From Mycolicibacter engbaekii (lineage in GTDB: Bacteria > Actinomycetota > Actinomycetes > Mycobacteriales > Mycobacteriaceae): a stretch of DNA of 64,000 bases. A program made the position numbers and the translations under genes. Below the pieces are notes generated by a model. It searched no databases. It was not told the origin of the DNA and saw only the letters and a list, made by a program, of their open reading frames with translations. Position 1 is the first letter of the stretch; every line of letters starts with the position of its first letter. The stretch lies in assembly GCF_002101585.1 (NCBI RefSeq), contig NZ_LQOT01000031.1, forward strand, positions 124,001 to 188,000, read 5' to 3'. Shown here piece after piece: positions 54,553-64,000 of this stretch.

Positions 54553-56199
54553 GTGACCCCCGCCGATCTGGCCGAATTGCTCAAAGCCACCGCTGCCGCG
54601 GTGCTGGCCGAGCACGACCTGGACACCGCCGCGCTGCCCGCGACGGTGACGGTCGAGCGGCCGCGCAACCCCGAACACGGTGACTACGCCACCAACCTGG
54701 CCCTTCAGCTGGGCAAGAAGGTGGGCGCCAACCCGCGTGAGCTGGCCGGCTGGCTGGCGCAGGCGCTGGAGCAGGCCGACGGGATCGCCGCCGCCGAGGT
54801 CGCCGGCCCGGGGTTTGTGAACCTGCGCATCGAGTCCTCGGCGCAGGGCGCTGTGGTGGCCAACATCGTCGCCGCGGGCGCCGACTACGGCCATTCCCGC
54901 GAGTTCGCCGACCTCAACGTCAACCTCGAGTTCGTCTCGGCCAACCCCACCGGCCCCATCCACATCGGCGGCACCCGCTGGGCCGCGGTCGGGGACGCGC
55001 TGGGACGGCTGCTGAGCACCCAGGGCGCCGCGGTGACCCGCGAGTACTACTTCAACGATCACGGCGCCCAGATCGACCGGTTCGCCAACTCGCTGATCGC
55101 CGCCGCCAAGGGCGAGCCCGCCCCCGAGGACGGCTACGCCGGCGCCTACATCACTGATATCGCGGCTCAAATCCAGGCCCAGGCCCCAGACGCGCTGAAC
55201 AGCCCGGATGCCCAGGAGACGTTCCGCGCGATCGGCGTCGACCTGATGTTCACCCACATCAAGGCCTCGCTGCACGAGTTCGGCACCGACTTCGACGTGT
55301 TCACCCACGAAGACTCGATGCACACCTCCGGGCGGGTCGAGCAGGCCATCGCGCGGCTGCGCGCCAACGGCAACATCTACGAGAAGGACGGTGCCACCTG
55401 GCTGCGCACCAGTTCCTACGGCGACGACAAAGACCGCGTCGTGATCAAGAGCGACGGCAAGCCCGCCTACATCGCCGGGGACCTGGCCTACTACCTGGAC
55501 AAGCGCGAACGCGGCTTCAACCTGTGCATCTACATGCTCGGCGCCGACCACCACGGCTACATCGCCCGGCTCAAGGCGGCTGCGGCGGCCTTCGGCGACG
55601 ACCCGGCAACGGTCGAGGTGCTCATCGGGCAGATGGTCAACCTGGTGCGCGACGGCCAGCCGGTCAAGATGAGCAAGCGCGCCGGCACCGTGATCACCCT
55701 CGACGACCTGGTCGAGGCCATCGGCGTGGACGCTGCGCGCTACAGCCTGACCCGCTCCTCGGTGGACACCCCCATCGACATCGACCTTGAGCTGTGGTCC
55801 TCGGCGAGTAACGAAAACCCGGTCTACTACGTGCAATACGCGCACGCCCGGCTCTGCGCGCTGGCCCGCAACGCCGCCGAACTGGGCCTGGTCCCGAGCA
55901 CCGCCAACCTCGGCCTGCTGGACCACGACAAGGAAGGCGCGCTGATCCGCAACCTGGGCGAGTTCCCCCGGGTGCTGGAAACCGCTGCCGCGCTGCGTGA
56001 GCCGCACCGGGTGTGCCGGTACCTCGAAGACCTCGCCGGCGACTACCACCGGTTCTACGACAGCTGCCGGGTGCTGCCGCAGGGCGACGAAGAACCCACG
56101 GATCTGCACGCCGCGCGCCTGGCGCTGTGTCAGGCCACCCGTCAGGTGATCGCCAACGGGCTGGGCATCCTGGGCGTGAGCGCACCGGAGCGGATGTGA
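54553..56199 (+). CDS. argS: Arginyl-tRNA synthetase
   Basis: A 548-residue class I synthetase ligating arginine to tRNA-Arg. The HIGH-type motif is [12 protein letters not shown] (about residues 134-145, HIGG variant) and the KMSKS-type loop is VKMSKRAG (about 374-381). N-terminal tRNA-binding domain (1-110) and C-terminal anticodon domain with [23 protein letters not shown] start. First gene of argS-lysA-hom-thrC-thrB; its stop overlaps the lysA start as GTGA. Equivalent to Rv1292. Confidence 0.97.
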   Translation: MTPADLAELLKATAAAVLAEHDLDTAALPATVTVERPRNPEHGDYATNLALQLGKKVGANPRELAGWLAQALEQADGIAAAEVAGPGFVNLRIESSAQGAVVANIVAAGADYGHSREFADLNVNLEFVSANPTGPIHIGGTRWAAVGDALGRLLSTQGAAVTREYYFNDHGAQIDRFANSLIAAAKGEPAPEDGYAGAYITDIAAQIQAQAPDALNSPDAQETFRAIGVDLMFTHIKASLHEFGTDFDVFTHEDSMHTSGRVEQAIARLRANGNIYEKDGATWLRTSSYGDDKDRVVIKSDGKPAYIAGDLAYYLDKRERGFNLCIYMLGADHHGYIARLKAAAAAFGDDPATVEVLIGQMVNLVRDGQPVKMSKRAGTVITLDDLVEAIGVDAARYSLTRSSVDTPIDIDLELWSSASNENPVYYVQYAHARLCALARNAAELGLVPSTANLGLLDHDKEGALIRNLGEFPRVLETAAALREPHRVCRYLEDLAGDYHRFYDSCRVLPQGDEEPTDLHAARLALCQATRQVIANGLGILGVSAPERM

Positions 56200-57623
56200 A
56201 CGTCCACCCCGCCGGCCCCCGCCACGCCGAAGCGATCCAGCCCGACGGCCTGCCGCCGCGGCCGCAGAGCCCGCAGCAACTGCTGGAGCTGGCGGCGAAT
56301 GTCTGGCCCCGCAACACCGTTCGCGGCGACGACGGCGTGACGCGGATCGCCGGTGTGAAGCTGACCGACCTGGCCGCCGAGTACGGCACCCCGCTGTTCG
56401 TCATCGACGAGGACGATTTCCGGGGCCGCTGCCGCGAGATCGCCGACGCGTTCGGCGGCGGCGAGCATGTGCATTACGCCGCCAAAGCCTTCCTGTGCAG
56501 CGAGATCGCGCGCTGGATCGACCAGGAGGGCCTGTGCTTGGACGTCGCGACCGGCGGCGAGCTGGCCGTCGCTCTGCACGCCGGTTTCCCCGCGCAGCGA
56601 ATCACCCTGCACGGCAACAACAAATCGGTTGAGGAACTGACCACTGCGGTCAACGCCGGCGTCGGCCACATCGTGCTCGACTCCCTGATCGAGATCGAGC
56701 GCCTCGACGCCGTCGCCGCGGCGGCCGGTGTGGTGCAAGACGTGCTGGTGCGGGTCACCGTCGGCGTGGAGGCCCACACCCACGAGTTCATCTCCACCGC
56801 GCACGAAGACCAGAAGTTCGGGCTCTCGCTGGCCAGCGGCGCGGCGATGGAGGCCATCCGGCGGGTGTTCGCCGCCGAGCATCTGCGGCTGATCGGCCTG
56901 CACAGCCACATCGGCTCGCAGATCTTCGACGTCGCCGGTTTCGAGCTGGCCGCCCACCGGGTCATCGGGCTGCTGCGCGATGTGGTCGCCGAATTCGGCG
57001 TCGACAAGACCGCGCAGCTGTCGGTGATCGACCTGGGCGGGGGACTGGGCATCTCCTACCTGCCGCAGGACGACCCGCCGCCGATGGCCGAGCTGGCCGC
57101 CAAGCTGGCCGCCATCGTGCGCGACGAGTCCGCGGCGGTGGGCCTGCCCGCCCCCCAGCTGGTCGTCGAACCCGGCCGGGCCATCGCCGGGCCGGGCACC
57201 GTGACGCTCTATGAGGTCGGCACCGTCAAAGACGTCGACATCAGCGCCACCGCGCACCGCCGCTACGTCAGCGTGGACGGCGGGATGAGCGACAACATCC
57301 GCCCGGCGCTTTATGACGCGCATTACGACGTGCGGCTGGTGTCGCGGATCCTCGACGGTGCCGACGCTGAGCCCGAGGTGGCGCGCATCGTCGGCAAGCA
57401 CTGTGAAAGCGGCGATATCATCGTCCGCGACACCTGGGTGCCCCGTGGCCTGGTTCCCGGCGACCTGATCGCCGTGGCCGCCACGGGCGCCTACTGTTAC
57501 TCGATGTCGAGCCGGTACAACCTGCTCGCCCGCCCGGCGGTGGTGGCGGTACGCGACGGAAAAGCTCGCCTTATGCTGCGCCGGGAGACTGTCGAAGACC
57601 TGATCAGCCTGGAGGTGGGGTAG
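56196..57623 (+). CDS. lysA: Diaminopimelate decarboxylase
   Basis: A 475-residue PLP enzyme making L-lysine from meso-diaminopimelate. PLP lysine in HYAAKAFLC (about residue 92); [20 protein letters not shown] and the CES motif ([11 protein letters not shown]) with the catalytic Cys, plus [10 protein letters not shown] at the dimer interface. GTG 56196 overlaps the argS stop. The N-terminus is about 25 residues longer than my recollection of the M. tuberculosis enzyme, so a later start is possible. Precedes hom by 2 nt. Confidence 0.96.
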   Translation: MNVHPAGPRHAEAIQPDGLPPRPQSPQQLLELAANVWPRNTVRGDDGVTRIAGVKLTDLAAEYGTPLFVIDEDDFRGRCREIADAFGGGEHVHYAAKAFLCSEIARWIDQEGLCLDVATGGELAVALHAGFPAQRITLHGNNKSVEELTTAVNAGVGHIVLDSLIEIERLDAVAAAAGVVQDVLVRVTVGVEAHTHEFISTAHEDQKFGLSLASGAAMEAIRRVFAAEHLRLIGLHSHIGSQIFDVAGFELAAHRVIGLLRDVVAEFGVDKTAQLSVIDLGGGLGISYLPQDDPPPMAELAAKLAAIVRDESAAVGLPAPQLVVEPGRAIAGPGTVTLYEVGTVKDVDISATAHRRYVSVDGGMSDNIRPALYDAHYDVRLVSRILDGADAEPEVARIVGKHCESGDIIVRDTWVPRGLVPGDLIAVAATGAYCYSMSSRYNLLARPAVVAVRDGKARLMLRRETVEDLISLEVG

Positions 57624-57625
57624 AA

Positions 57626-58956
57626 GTGTCCGGTTCGCAGGTATCCGGGGCCCCCATCGGGGTGGCCGTACTCGGTCTGGGCAACGTCGGCAGCGAGGTG
57701 GTCCGCATCCTCGAAGCCAGCGCCGACGACCTGGCGGCCCGCATCGGGGCGCCGTTGGTGCTGCGCGGGGTCGGGGTGCGGCGTGTTTCGGCCGACCGCG
57801 GCGTCCCGGTGGAATTGCTCACCGACGACATCGACAGCCTGGTCTCGCGCAGCGACGTCGACATCGTCGTGGAGCTGATGGGCCCGGTCGAGCCCGCTCG
57901 CAAGGCGATCCTGTCGGCCATCGCGCACGGCAAGTCCGTCGTCACCGCCAACAAGGCCCTGCTGTCGCGCTCCACCGGCGAGCTGGCCGAGGCCGCCGAG
58001 AACGCGCTGGTGGACCTGTACTTCGAAGCCAGCGTCGCCGGCGCGATCCCGGTCATCCGCCCGCTGACCCAGTCACTGGCCGGGGACACCGTGCTGCGGG
58101 TGGCCGGCATCGTCAACGGCACCACCAACTACATCCTGTCCGAGATGGACTCCACCGGCGCCGACTACACCAGCGCGCTGGCCGACGCGAGCGCGCTCGG
58201 CTACGCCGAGGCCGACCCCACGGCCGACGTCGAGGGCTACGACGCCGCTGCCAAGGCCGCGATCCTGGCGTCGATCGCCTTCCACACCCGCGTCACCGCC
58301 GACGACGTCTACCGCGAGGGCATCACCAGCATCAGCCCGGCGGACTTCACCACCGCGCGGGCGCTGGGCTGCACGATCAAGCTGCTGGCGATCTGCGAGC
58401 GCATCACCACACCCGATGGCCAGCAGCGGGTTTCGGCCCGCGTGTACCCGGCACTGGTTCCCCTGACCCACCCGCTGGCCAGCGTCAACGGGGCCTTCAA
58501 CGCGGTGGTGGTCGAGGCCGAGGCGGCCGGGCGGCTGATGTTCTACGGCCAGGGTGCCGGGGGTGCTCCGACGGCGTCGGCGGTCACCGGAGACCTGGTG
58601 ATGGCGGCGCGTAACCGGGTGCAGGGCGGTCGCGGTCCCCGCGAGTCCAAGTACGCCCAGCTGGCCATCGCGCCGATCGGCGACGTCGCCACCCGCTATT
58701 ACGTGAGCATGGACGTGGCCGACAAGCCGGGCGTGCTGTCCACGGTGGCCGCCGAGTTCGCCGCCCACGGGGTGAGCATCGCCGAGGTGCGCCAGGAAGG
58801 CGTCGCCGACGGCGAAGGCCAGCTGGTGGGCGCCCGTATCGTGGTGGTCACCCACCGAGCCGCCGAGTCGGCATTGTCGAAAACTGTTGCGGCGCTTGCG
58901 GGCCTGGACGCAGTCCAGCGGATCGCCAGTGTGCTGAGACTGGAAGGAACAGACCA

Positions 58957-58960
<4 letters not shown>
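57626..58960 (+). CDS. hom: Homoserine dehydrogenase
   Basis: A 444-residue NAD(P)H enzyme reducing aspartate semialdehyde to homoserine. Rossmann motif [12 protein letters not shown] (about 14-25), substrate/catalytic segment [19 protein letters not shown] with Asp-Lys at [18 protein letters not shown], and a C-terminal ACT domain ([19 protein letters not shown]) for feedback by threonine. GTG start; its stop overlaps the thrC start as GTGA. Equivalent to Rv1294 (thrA). Confidence 0.97.
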
Positions 58961-60986
<2,026 letters not shown>

Positions 60987-61004
60987 GGCGCGCCGAGGTG
61001 TCTG

Positions 61005-61033
61005 TTGCGTCGAGCACAGAAGCGGGCTATCCT
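61005..61033 (+). promoter_or_regulatory. rho: rho promoter with long leader
   Basis: TTGCGT (61005-61010), exact 17-nt spacer, TATCCT (61028-61033). Transcription would begin near 61040 and leave about 210 nt of untranslated leader before the rho GTG, in which no other gene is apparent. The leader could allow autoregulation, as Rho levels often are. Promoter is by consensus only. Confidence 0.55.
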
Positions 61034-61249
61034 CGGTCCCGTCCCGCATTCGCGGCATCAGCACCTGAGTCAGACTGCTATGTCAACCGGGATGCCACCA
61101 AATTCTTCCCGTAGCTGACGGTTTGTGTTACGACGCCGTCGATACGGGCAACACCGTTACACAGTCGACGGTGACAAGCACTCGGCGGGTCCGCTGAATG
61201 CAACTAAGCCCCTCGCGTGAGGAAACCGCCGAGGGAAGAAAGGAAATCC

Positions 61250-63289
61250 GTGACCGAAACGGACCTCTTCGCGGCTGAAGGCAGCACCGACCAGGAATCG
61301 TTGCCGACCCCCCCGATCACTTCTGCGACCAGCCCGGATGCGGCCGCTGACGGCGGCGAGGCCGCACCGTCCGCCCCGGCCGAGAGCGCTTCGGCACCCG
61401 AATCCGGTGCCGCGGCCACCGTTGCCGATGGCGCACTGTCCTCGATGGTGCTGCCGGAACTGCGGGCGCTGGCCAACCGCGTCGGTGTCAAGGGCTCTTC
61501 CGGGATGCGCAAGAGCGAACTGATCGCCGCGATCCGCGAGGCGGGCGCCAACGGCGGCCAGGCCTCCGAGCCCAGTGCCGAGCAGTCCGCGAACGGCGTC
61601 GCCAACGGGACCGAGCCCGCTGAGGCCGCCCAGGTCGAAGCACCCGCAGCACCGCCGCGGCGCGAGCGCCGTGGCGCCAGCCGGGCAACCGGTGCCCCCG
61701 CGGGCAACGACGCAGCGGCCGACAAGCCTGCCGAGCAGGACAACGCCGCAGCCGCCGACAAGCCCGCCGAGCAGGACAACGCCGCAGCGGCCGACAAGCC
61801 CGCCGAGCAGGACAAGCCCGCCGAGCAGGGCAAGCCCGCCGAGCAGGACAAGGCCGGCGACGGCGACGCCCCGGGCGGGTCGCGCAGGCAGCGCCGCACC
61901 GAGGACAGGGCAGAAAAGTCCGACAAGCCCGAGCAGTCCGGTGAGCGGCGCGAGCGTGACGGTGCCAAGGCCGAGGACGGCGCACAGGCCAAGAACGACG
62001 ACCAGGGCGATGGCGCCAACCGCGGCGACGACGACGAAGGGCGCGGCGGCCGGCGTGGCCGGCGCTTCCGGGACCGGCGCCGTCGTGGCGAACGCGGCGG
62101 CGAGGGCGGTGCCGGCGGCGAGACCGCCGAACTGCGCGACGACGACGTCGTACAGCCGGTCGCCGGCATTCTCGACGTGCTGGACAACTACGCGTTCGTG
62201 CGTACCTCCGGCTACCTGGCCGGGCCCAACGACGTCTACGTCTCGATGAACATGGTCCGCAAGAACGGGCTGCGCCGCGGTGACGCGGTGACCGGCGCCG
62301 TGCGGATTCCCCGCGACGGCGACCAGCTCAACCAGCGGCAGAAGTTCAACCCGCTGGTGCGGCTGGACTCGGTCAACGGCGGCCCCGTCGAGGACGCCCG
62401 CAAGCGTCCCGAGTTCTCCAAGCTGACCCCGCTGTACCCCAACCAGCGGCTGCGGCTGGAGACCTCGCCGGAGAAGCTGACCACCCGTGTCATCGACCTG
62501 ATCATGCCGATCGGCAAGGGGCAGCGCGCGCTGATCGTGTCGCCTCCCAAGGCCGGTAAGACCACGATCATGCAGGACATCGCCAACGCGATCACCCGCA
62601 ACAACCCGGAGTGCCACCTGATGGTGGTGCTGGTCGACGAGCGCCCCGAAGAAGTCACCGACATGCAGCGCTCGGTCAAGGGTGAGGTCATCGCCTCGAC
62701 CTTCGACCGGCCGCCGTCAGACCACACCCAGGCCGCCGAACTGGCCATCGAGCGGGCCAAGCGCCTGGTCGAGCAGGGCAAGGACGTCGTGGTGCTGCTG
62801 GACTCGATCACCCGGCTGGGGCGCGCCTACAACAACGCCTCCCCGGCGTCGGGCCGCATCCTGTCCGGTGGTGTGGACTCCACCGCGCTCTACCCGCCCA
62901 AGCGGTTCCTCGGCGCGGCCCGCAACATCGAGGACGGCGGCTCGCTGACCATCATCGCCACCGCGATGGTCGAGACCGGCTCCACCGGTGACACGGTGAT
63001 CTTCGAAGAGTTCAAGGGCACCGGCAACGCCGAGCTCAAGCTGGACCGCAAGATCGCCGAGCGCCGGGTGTTCCCGGCGGTCGACGTCAACCCGTCGGGC
63101 ACCCGCAAGGACGAGCTGCTGCTCTCGCCGGACGAGTTCGCGATCGTGCACAAGCTGCGCCGGCTGCTGTCCGGCCTGGATTCGCACCAGGCCATCGACC
63201 TGCTGATGAGCCAGCTGCGCAAGACCAAGAACAACTACGAGTTCCTGGTGCAGGTCTCCAAGACCACCCCGGGAATGGACAACGACTGA
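61250..63289 (+). CDS. rho: Transcription termination factor Rho (actinobacterial long form)
   Basis: A 679-residue hexameric RNA helicase ending transcripts. GTG 61250 with AGAAAGGAAAT ribosome site. The N-terminal domain carries a [16 protein letters not shown] SAP-like helix, then a disordered insertion (about 120-290) with tandem KPAEQ repeats and Arg/Gly/Asp-rich RNA-binding stretches ([18 protein letters not shown]). The cold-shock RNA domain ([20 protein letters not shown]) and ATPase follow: Walker A PPKAGKTT (about 432-439), Walker [17 protein letters not shown]. Long inserts are usual in actinobacteria and promote termination on structured RNA. Confidence 0.97.
   Translation: MTETDLFAAEGSTDQESLPTPPITSATSPDAAADGGEAAPSAPAESASAPESGAAATVADGALSSMVLPELRALANRVGVKGSSGMRKSELIAAIREAGANGGQASEPSAEQSANGVANGTEPAEAAQVEAPAAPPRRERRGASRATGAPAGNDAAADKPAEQDNAAAADKPAEQDNAAAADKPAEQDKPAEQGKPAEQDKAGDGDAPGGSRRQRRTEDRAEKSDKPEQSGERRERDGAKAEDGAQAKNDDQGDGANRGDDDEGRGGRRGRRFRDRRRRGERGGEGGAGGETAELRDDDVVQPVAGILDVLDNYAFVRTSGYLAGPNDVYVSMNMVRKNGLRRGDAVTGAVRIPRDGDQLNQRQKFNPLVRLDSVNGGPVEDARKRPEFSKLTPLYPNQRLRLETSPEKLTTRVIDLIMPIGKGQRALIVSPPKAGKTTIMQDIANAITRNNPECHLMVVLVDERPEEVTDMQRSVKGEVIASTFDRPPSDHTQAAELAIERAKRLVEQGKDVVVLLDSITRLGRAYNNASPASGRILSGGVDSTALYPPKRFLGAARNIEDGGSLTIIATAMVETGSTGDTVIFEEFKGTGNAELKLDRKIAERRVFPAVDVNPSGTRKDELLLSPDEFAIVHKLRRLLSGLDSHQAIDLLMSQLRKTKNNYEFLVQVSKTTPGMDND
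61712..61860 (+). repeat. 36-bp and 15-bp coding repeats in rho
   Basis: Three successive 36-bp units encoding [12 protein letters not shown], followed by three 15-18-bp units encoding KPAEQ(D/G). In-frame length changes would be tolerated, so this is a likely variable-number tandem repeat. Confidence 0.75.
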
Positions 63290-63305
63290 CCGCTGCGGGC
63301 CACCC

Positions 63306-63320
63306 CGCCCGGCGCGGGCG
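63306..63320 (+). terminator. Small hairpin after rho
   Basis: CGCCCG-GCG-CGGGCG, 6-bp stem about 17 nt after the rho stop. Weak candidate terminator without a U-tract. Confidence 0.3.
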
Positions 63321-63354
63321 ACCCCGGCGGAATGCGGAGGCCGCTCCCGGCGTT

Positions 63355-63383
63355 TTGGGAGGCGACAGCGCAGCTGGCATAAT
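63355..63383 (+). promoter_or_regulatory. rpmE: rpmE promoter
   Basis: TTGGGA (63355-63360), 17-nt spacer, CATAAT (63378-63383), about 75 nt before rpmE. The best housekeeping-type promoter match in this part of the window. Confidence 0.5.
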
Positions 63384-63457
63384 CGACAACCTCAGGTTCC
63401 GGTTCACGTCCGCCACTGAGGCGGGCGACCCGGCGACCCACGATCGAAGAGGACACC

Positions 63458-63700
63458 ATGAAAACTGGCATTCACCCTGCCTACGTCGAGACCACCGTGG
63501 TCTGCGGTTGTGGCAACACCTTCACCACCCGCAGCACCAAGGAGAGCGGCCACATCGTGGTCGAGGTCTGCTCGCAGTGCCACCCGTTCTACACCGGCAA
63601 GCAGAAGATTCTGGACAGCGGCGGCCGGGTCGCGCGCTTCGAGAAGCGCTACGGCAAGCGCAAGGTCGGTGCCGCAGCAGAAGCAGCCGACGACAAGTAG
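63458..63700 (+). CDS. rpmE: 50S ribosomal protein L31, zinc-binding form
   Basis: An 80-residue ribosomal protein. Zinc cysteines are present as CGC (16, 18) and CSQC (38, 41), so this is the C+ zinc-dependent form rather than the zinc-free replacement. ATG 63458 with a GAAGAGGACACC leader. Equivalent to Rv1298. Followed by a strong hairpin before prfA. Confidence 0.96.
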   Translation: MKTGIHPAYVETTVVCGCGNTFTTRSTKESGHIVVEVCSQCHPFYTGKQKILDSGGRVARFEKRYGKRKVGAAAEAADDK

Positions 63701-63708
63701 TTCCCTCA

Positions 63709-63748
63709 CCGACGCCCGGAACGTGCCAGCACGTCACCCGGGCGTCGG
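63709..63748 (+). terminator. Strong nested hairpin between rpmE and prfA
   Basis: CCGACGCCCGG and CCGGGCGTCGG form an 11-bp perfect stem, with an inner ACGTG-CCAG-CACGT stem in the loop. Begins 8 nt after the rpmE stop. A terminator or attenuator uncoupling prfA from rpmE; no U-tract. Confidence 0.65.
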
Positions 63749-63772
63749 CTTGCGTTCGGGGATGGAGGTGAG

Positions 63773-64000
63773 ATGACCCACAGTGTTCAGGGGATCGACG
63801 CCCTGCTTGCCGAGCACGCCGCCCTGGAAACGCAGCTGTCGGACCCCGAACTGCACAACGATCCGGCCGAGGCGCGGCGGGCGGGGCGGCGCTTTGCCCA
63901 ACTTGCGCCCATCATCGCCACCCACCGCAAGCTCGAGTCGGCCCGTGGGGACTTGGAGGCCGCCCGGGAACTGGCCGCCGACGACGCGTCGTTCGCCGCC
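63773..64000 (+). CDS. prfA: Peptide chain release factor 1 (3' end missing)
   Basis: Only the first 76 codons are in the window, from ATG 63773 with GGAGGTGAG immediately upstream. The N-terminal helical domain ([33 protein letters not shown]) and the position after rpmE identify it as RF1, which reads UAA/UAG stop codons; the GGQ and PxT motifs lie beyond the edge. Matches the start of Rv1299 as I recall it. Confidence 0.92.
   Translation, partial: MTHSVQGIDALLAEHAALETQLSDPELHNDPAEARRAGRRFAQLAPIIATHRKLESARGDLEAARELAADDASFAA

Noticed and set aside
54358..56109. A 583-codon minus-strand frame across argS
   Set aside because: Exactly antisense to a conserved synthetase and running through the tRNA; low-complexity composition.
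61157..62617. A 486-codon minus-strand frame opposite rho
   Set aside because: Mirror of rho with Gly/Leu-rich repeats derived from the KPAEQ region; no family.

Overview
The window is high-GC actinobacterial DNA from a Mycobacterium (sensu lato). Evidence: PGRS glycine-rich repeats, a standalone PE-PPE esterase domain, an EspC-like type VII secretion substrate, LpqG/LprB-type lipoproteins, F420/luciferase-like oxidoreductases, and a gene order that I recall as close to the M. tuberculosis H37Rv interval Rv1254-Rv1299. Rv equivalents below come from memory of that genome, not from a search. The species cannot be fixed from the sequence; it is not H37Rv, because several blocks are inserted, missing or moved.

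Layout. 1-7.4 kb: end of a membrane acyltransferase, a P450-TetR operon, an FAD-linked oxidase, a secreted PE-PPE esterase, family-5 uracil-DNA glycosylase and a luciferase-like oxidoreductase. 7.4-10.8 kb: one large secreted PGRS protein with a C-terminal retroviral-type aspartic protease domain. 10.9-16.8 kb: aminotransferase/HIT/DUF385 operon, pH-sensing-type adenylyl cyclase, an Acg-like nitroreductase and a DUF222-HNH (REP13E12-type) gene. 16.8-23.5 kb: heterodimeric ABC exporter, two DUF3558-type lipoproteins, TetR and an HsaA-like flavin monooxygenase. 23.6-25.1 kb: a RES/MbcA-type toxin-antitoxin pair. 25.1-35.2 kb: SixA phosphatase, SbcD/SbcC-like pair and the oppBCDA peptide importer.

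35.3-40.1 kb: carbonic anhydrase, then the sulfate-activation operon cysD-cysNC-cysQ followed by an Rrf2 regulator. 40.1-48.0 kb: glyoxalase-like and two F420-type oxidoreductases flanking a DUF4185 secreted protein and a FadR-regulated GMC-oxidase operon that in M. tuberculosis sits elsewhere (Rv0492c-Rv0494). 48.0-51.1 kb: an accessory island with an EspC-like protein, a large WXG-type protein ending in a glycine-zipper segment, a six-helix membrane protein, and a decayed second copy of the membrane-protein gene. 51.1-54.4 kb: LemA, an M48 protease, a small internally duplicated protein and tRNA-Arg(CCG). 54.5-64 kb: the conserved core argS-lysA-hom-thrC-thrB, then rho, rpmE and the start of prfA.

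The most novel-looking item is the 48-51 kb island, which reads as a type VII-secreted, membrane-targeting effector with its membrane immunity protein plus an orphan immunity relic. Next come the PGRS protease that uses a Sec-type signal peptide instead of a PE domain, and the tandem 56-bp hairpin repeats at 40.1 kb. Many operons show 4-bp ATGA/GTGA overlaps, and several genes have a -10 hexamer about 7 nt before the start codon, consistent with leaderless transcripts.
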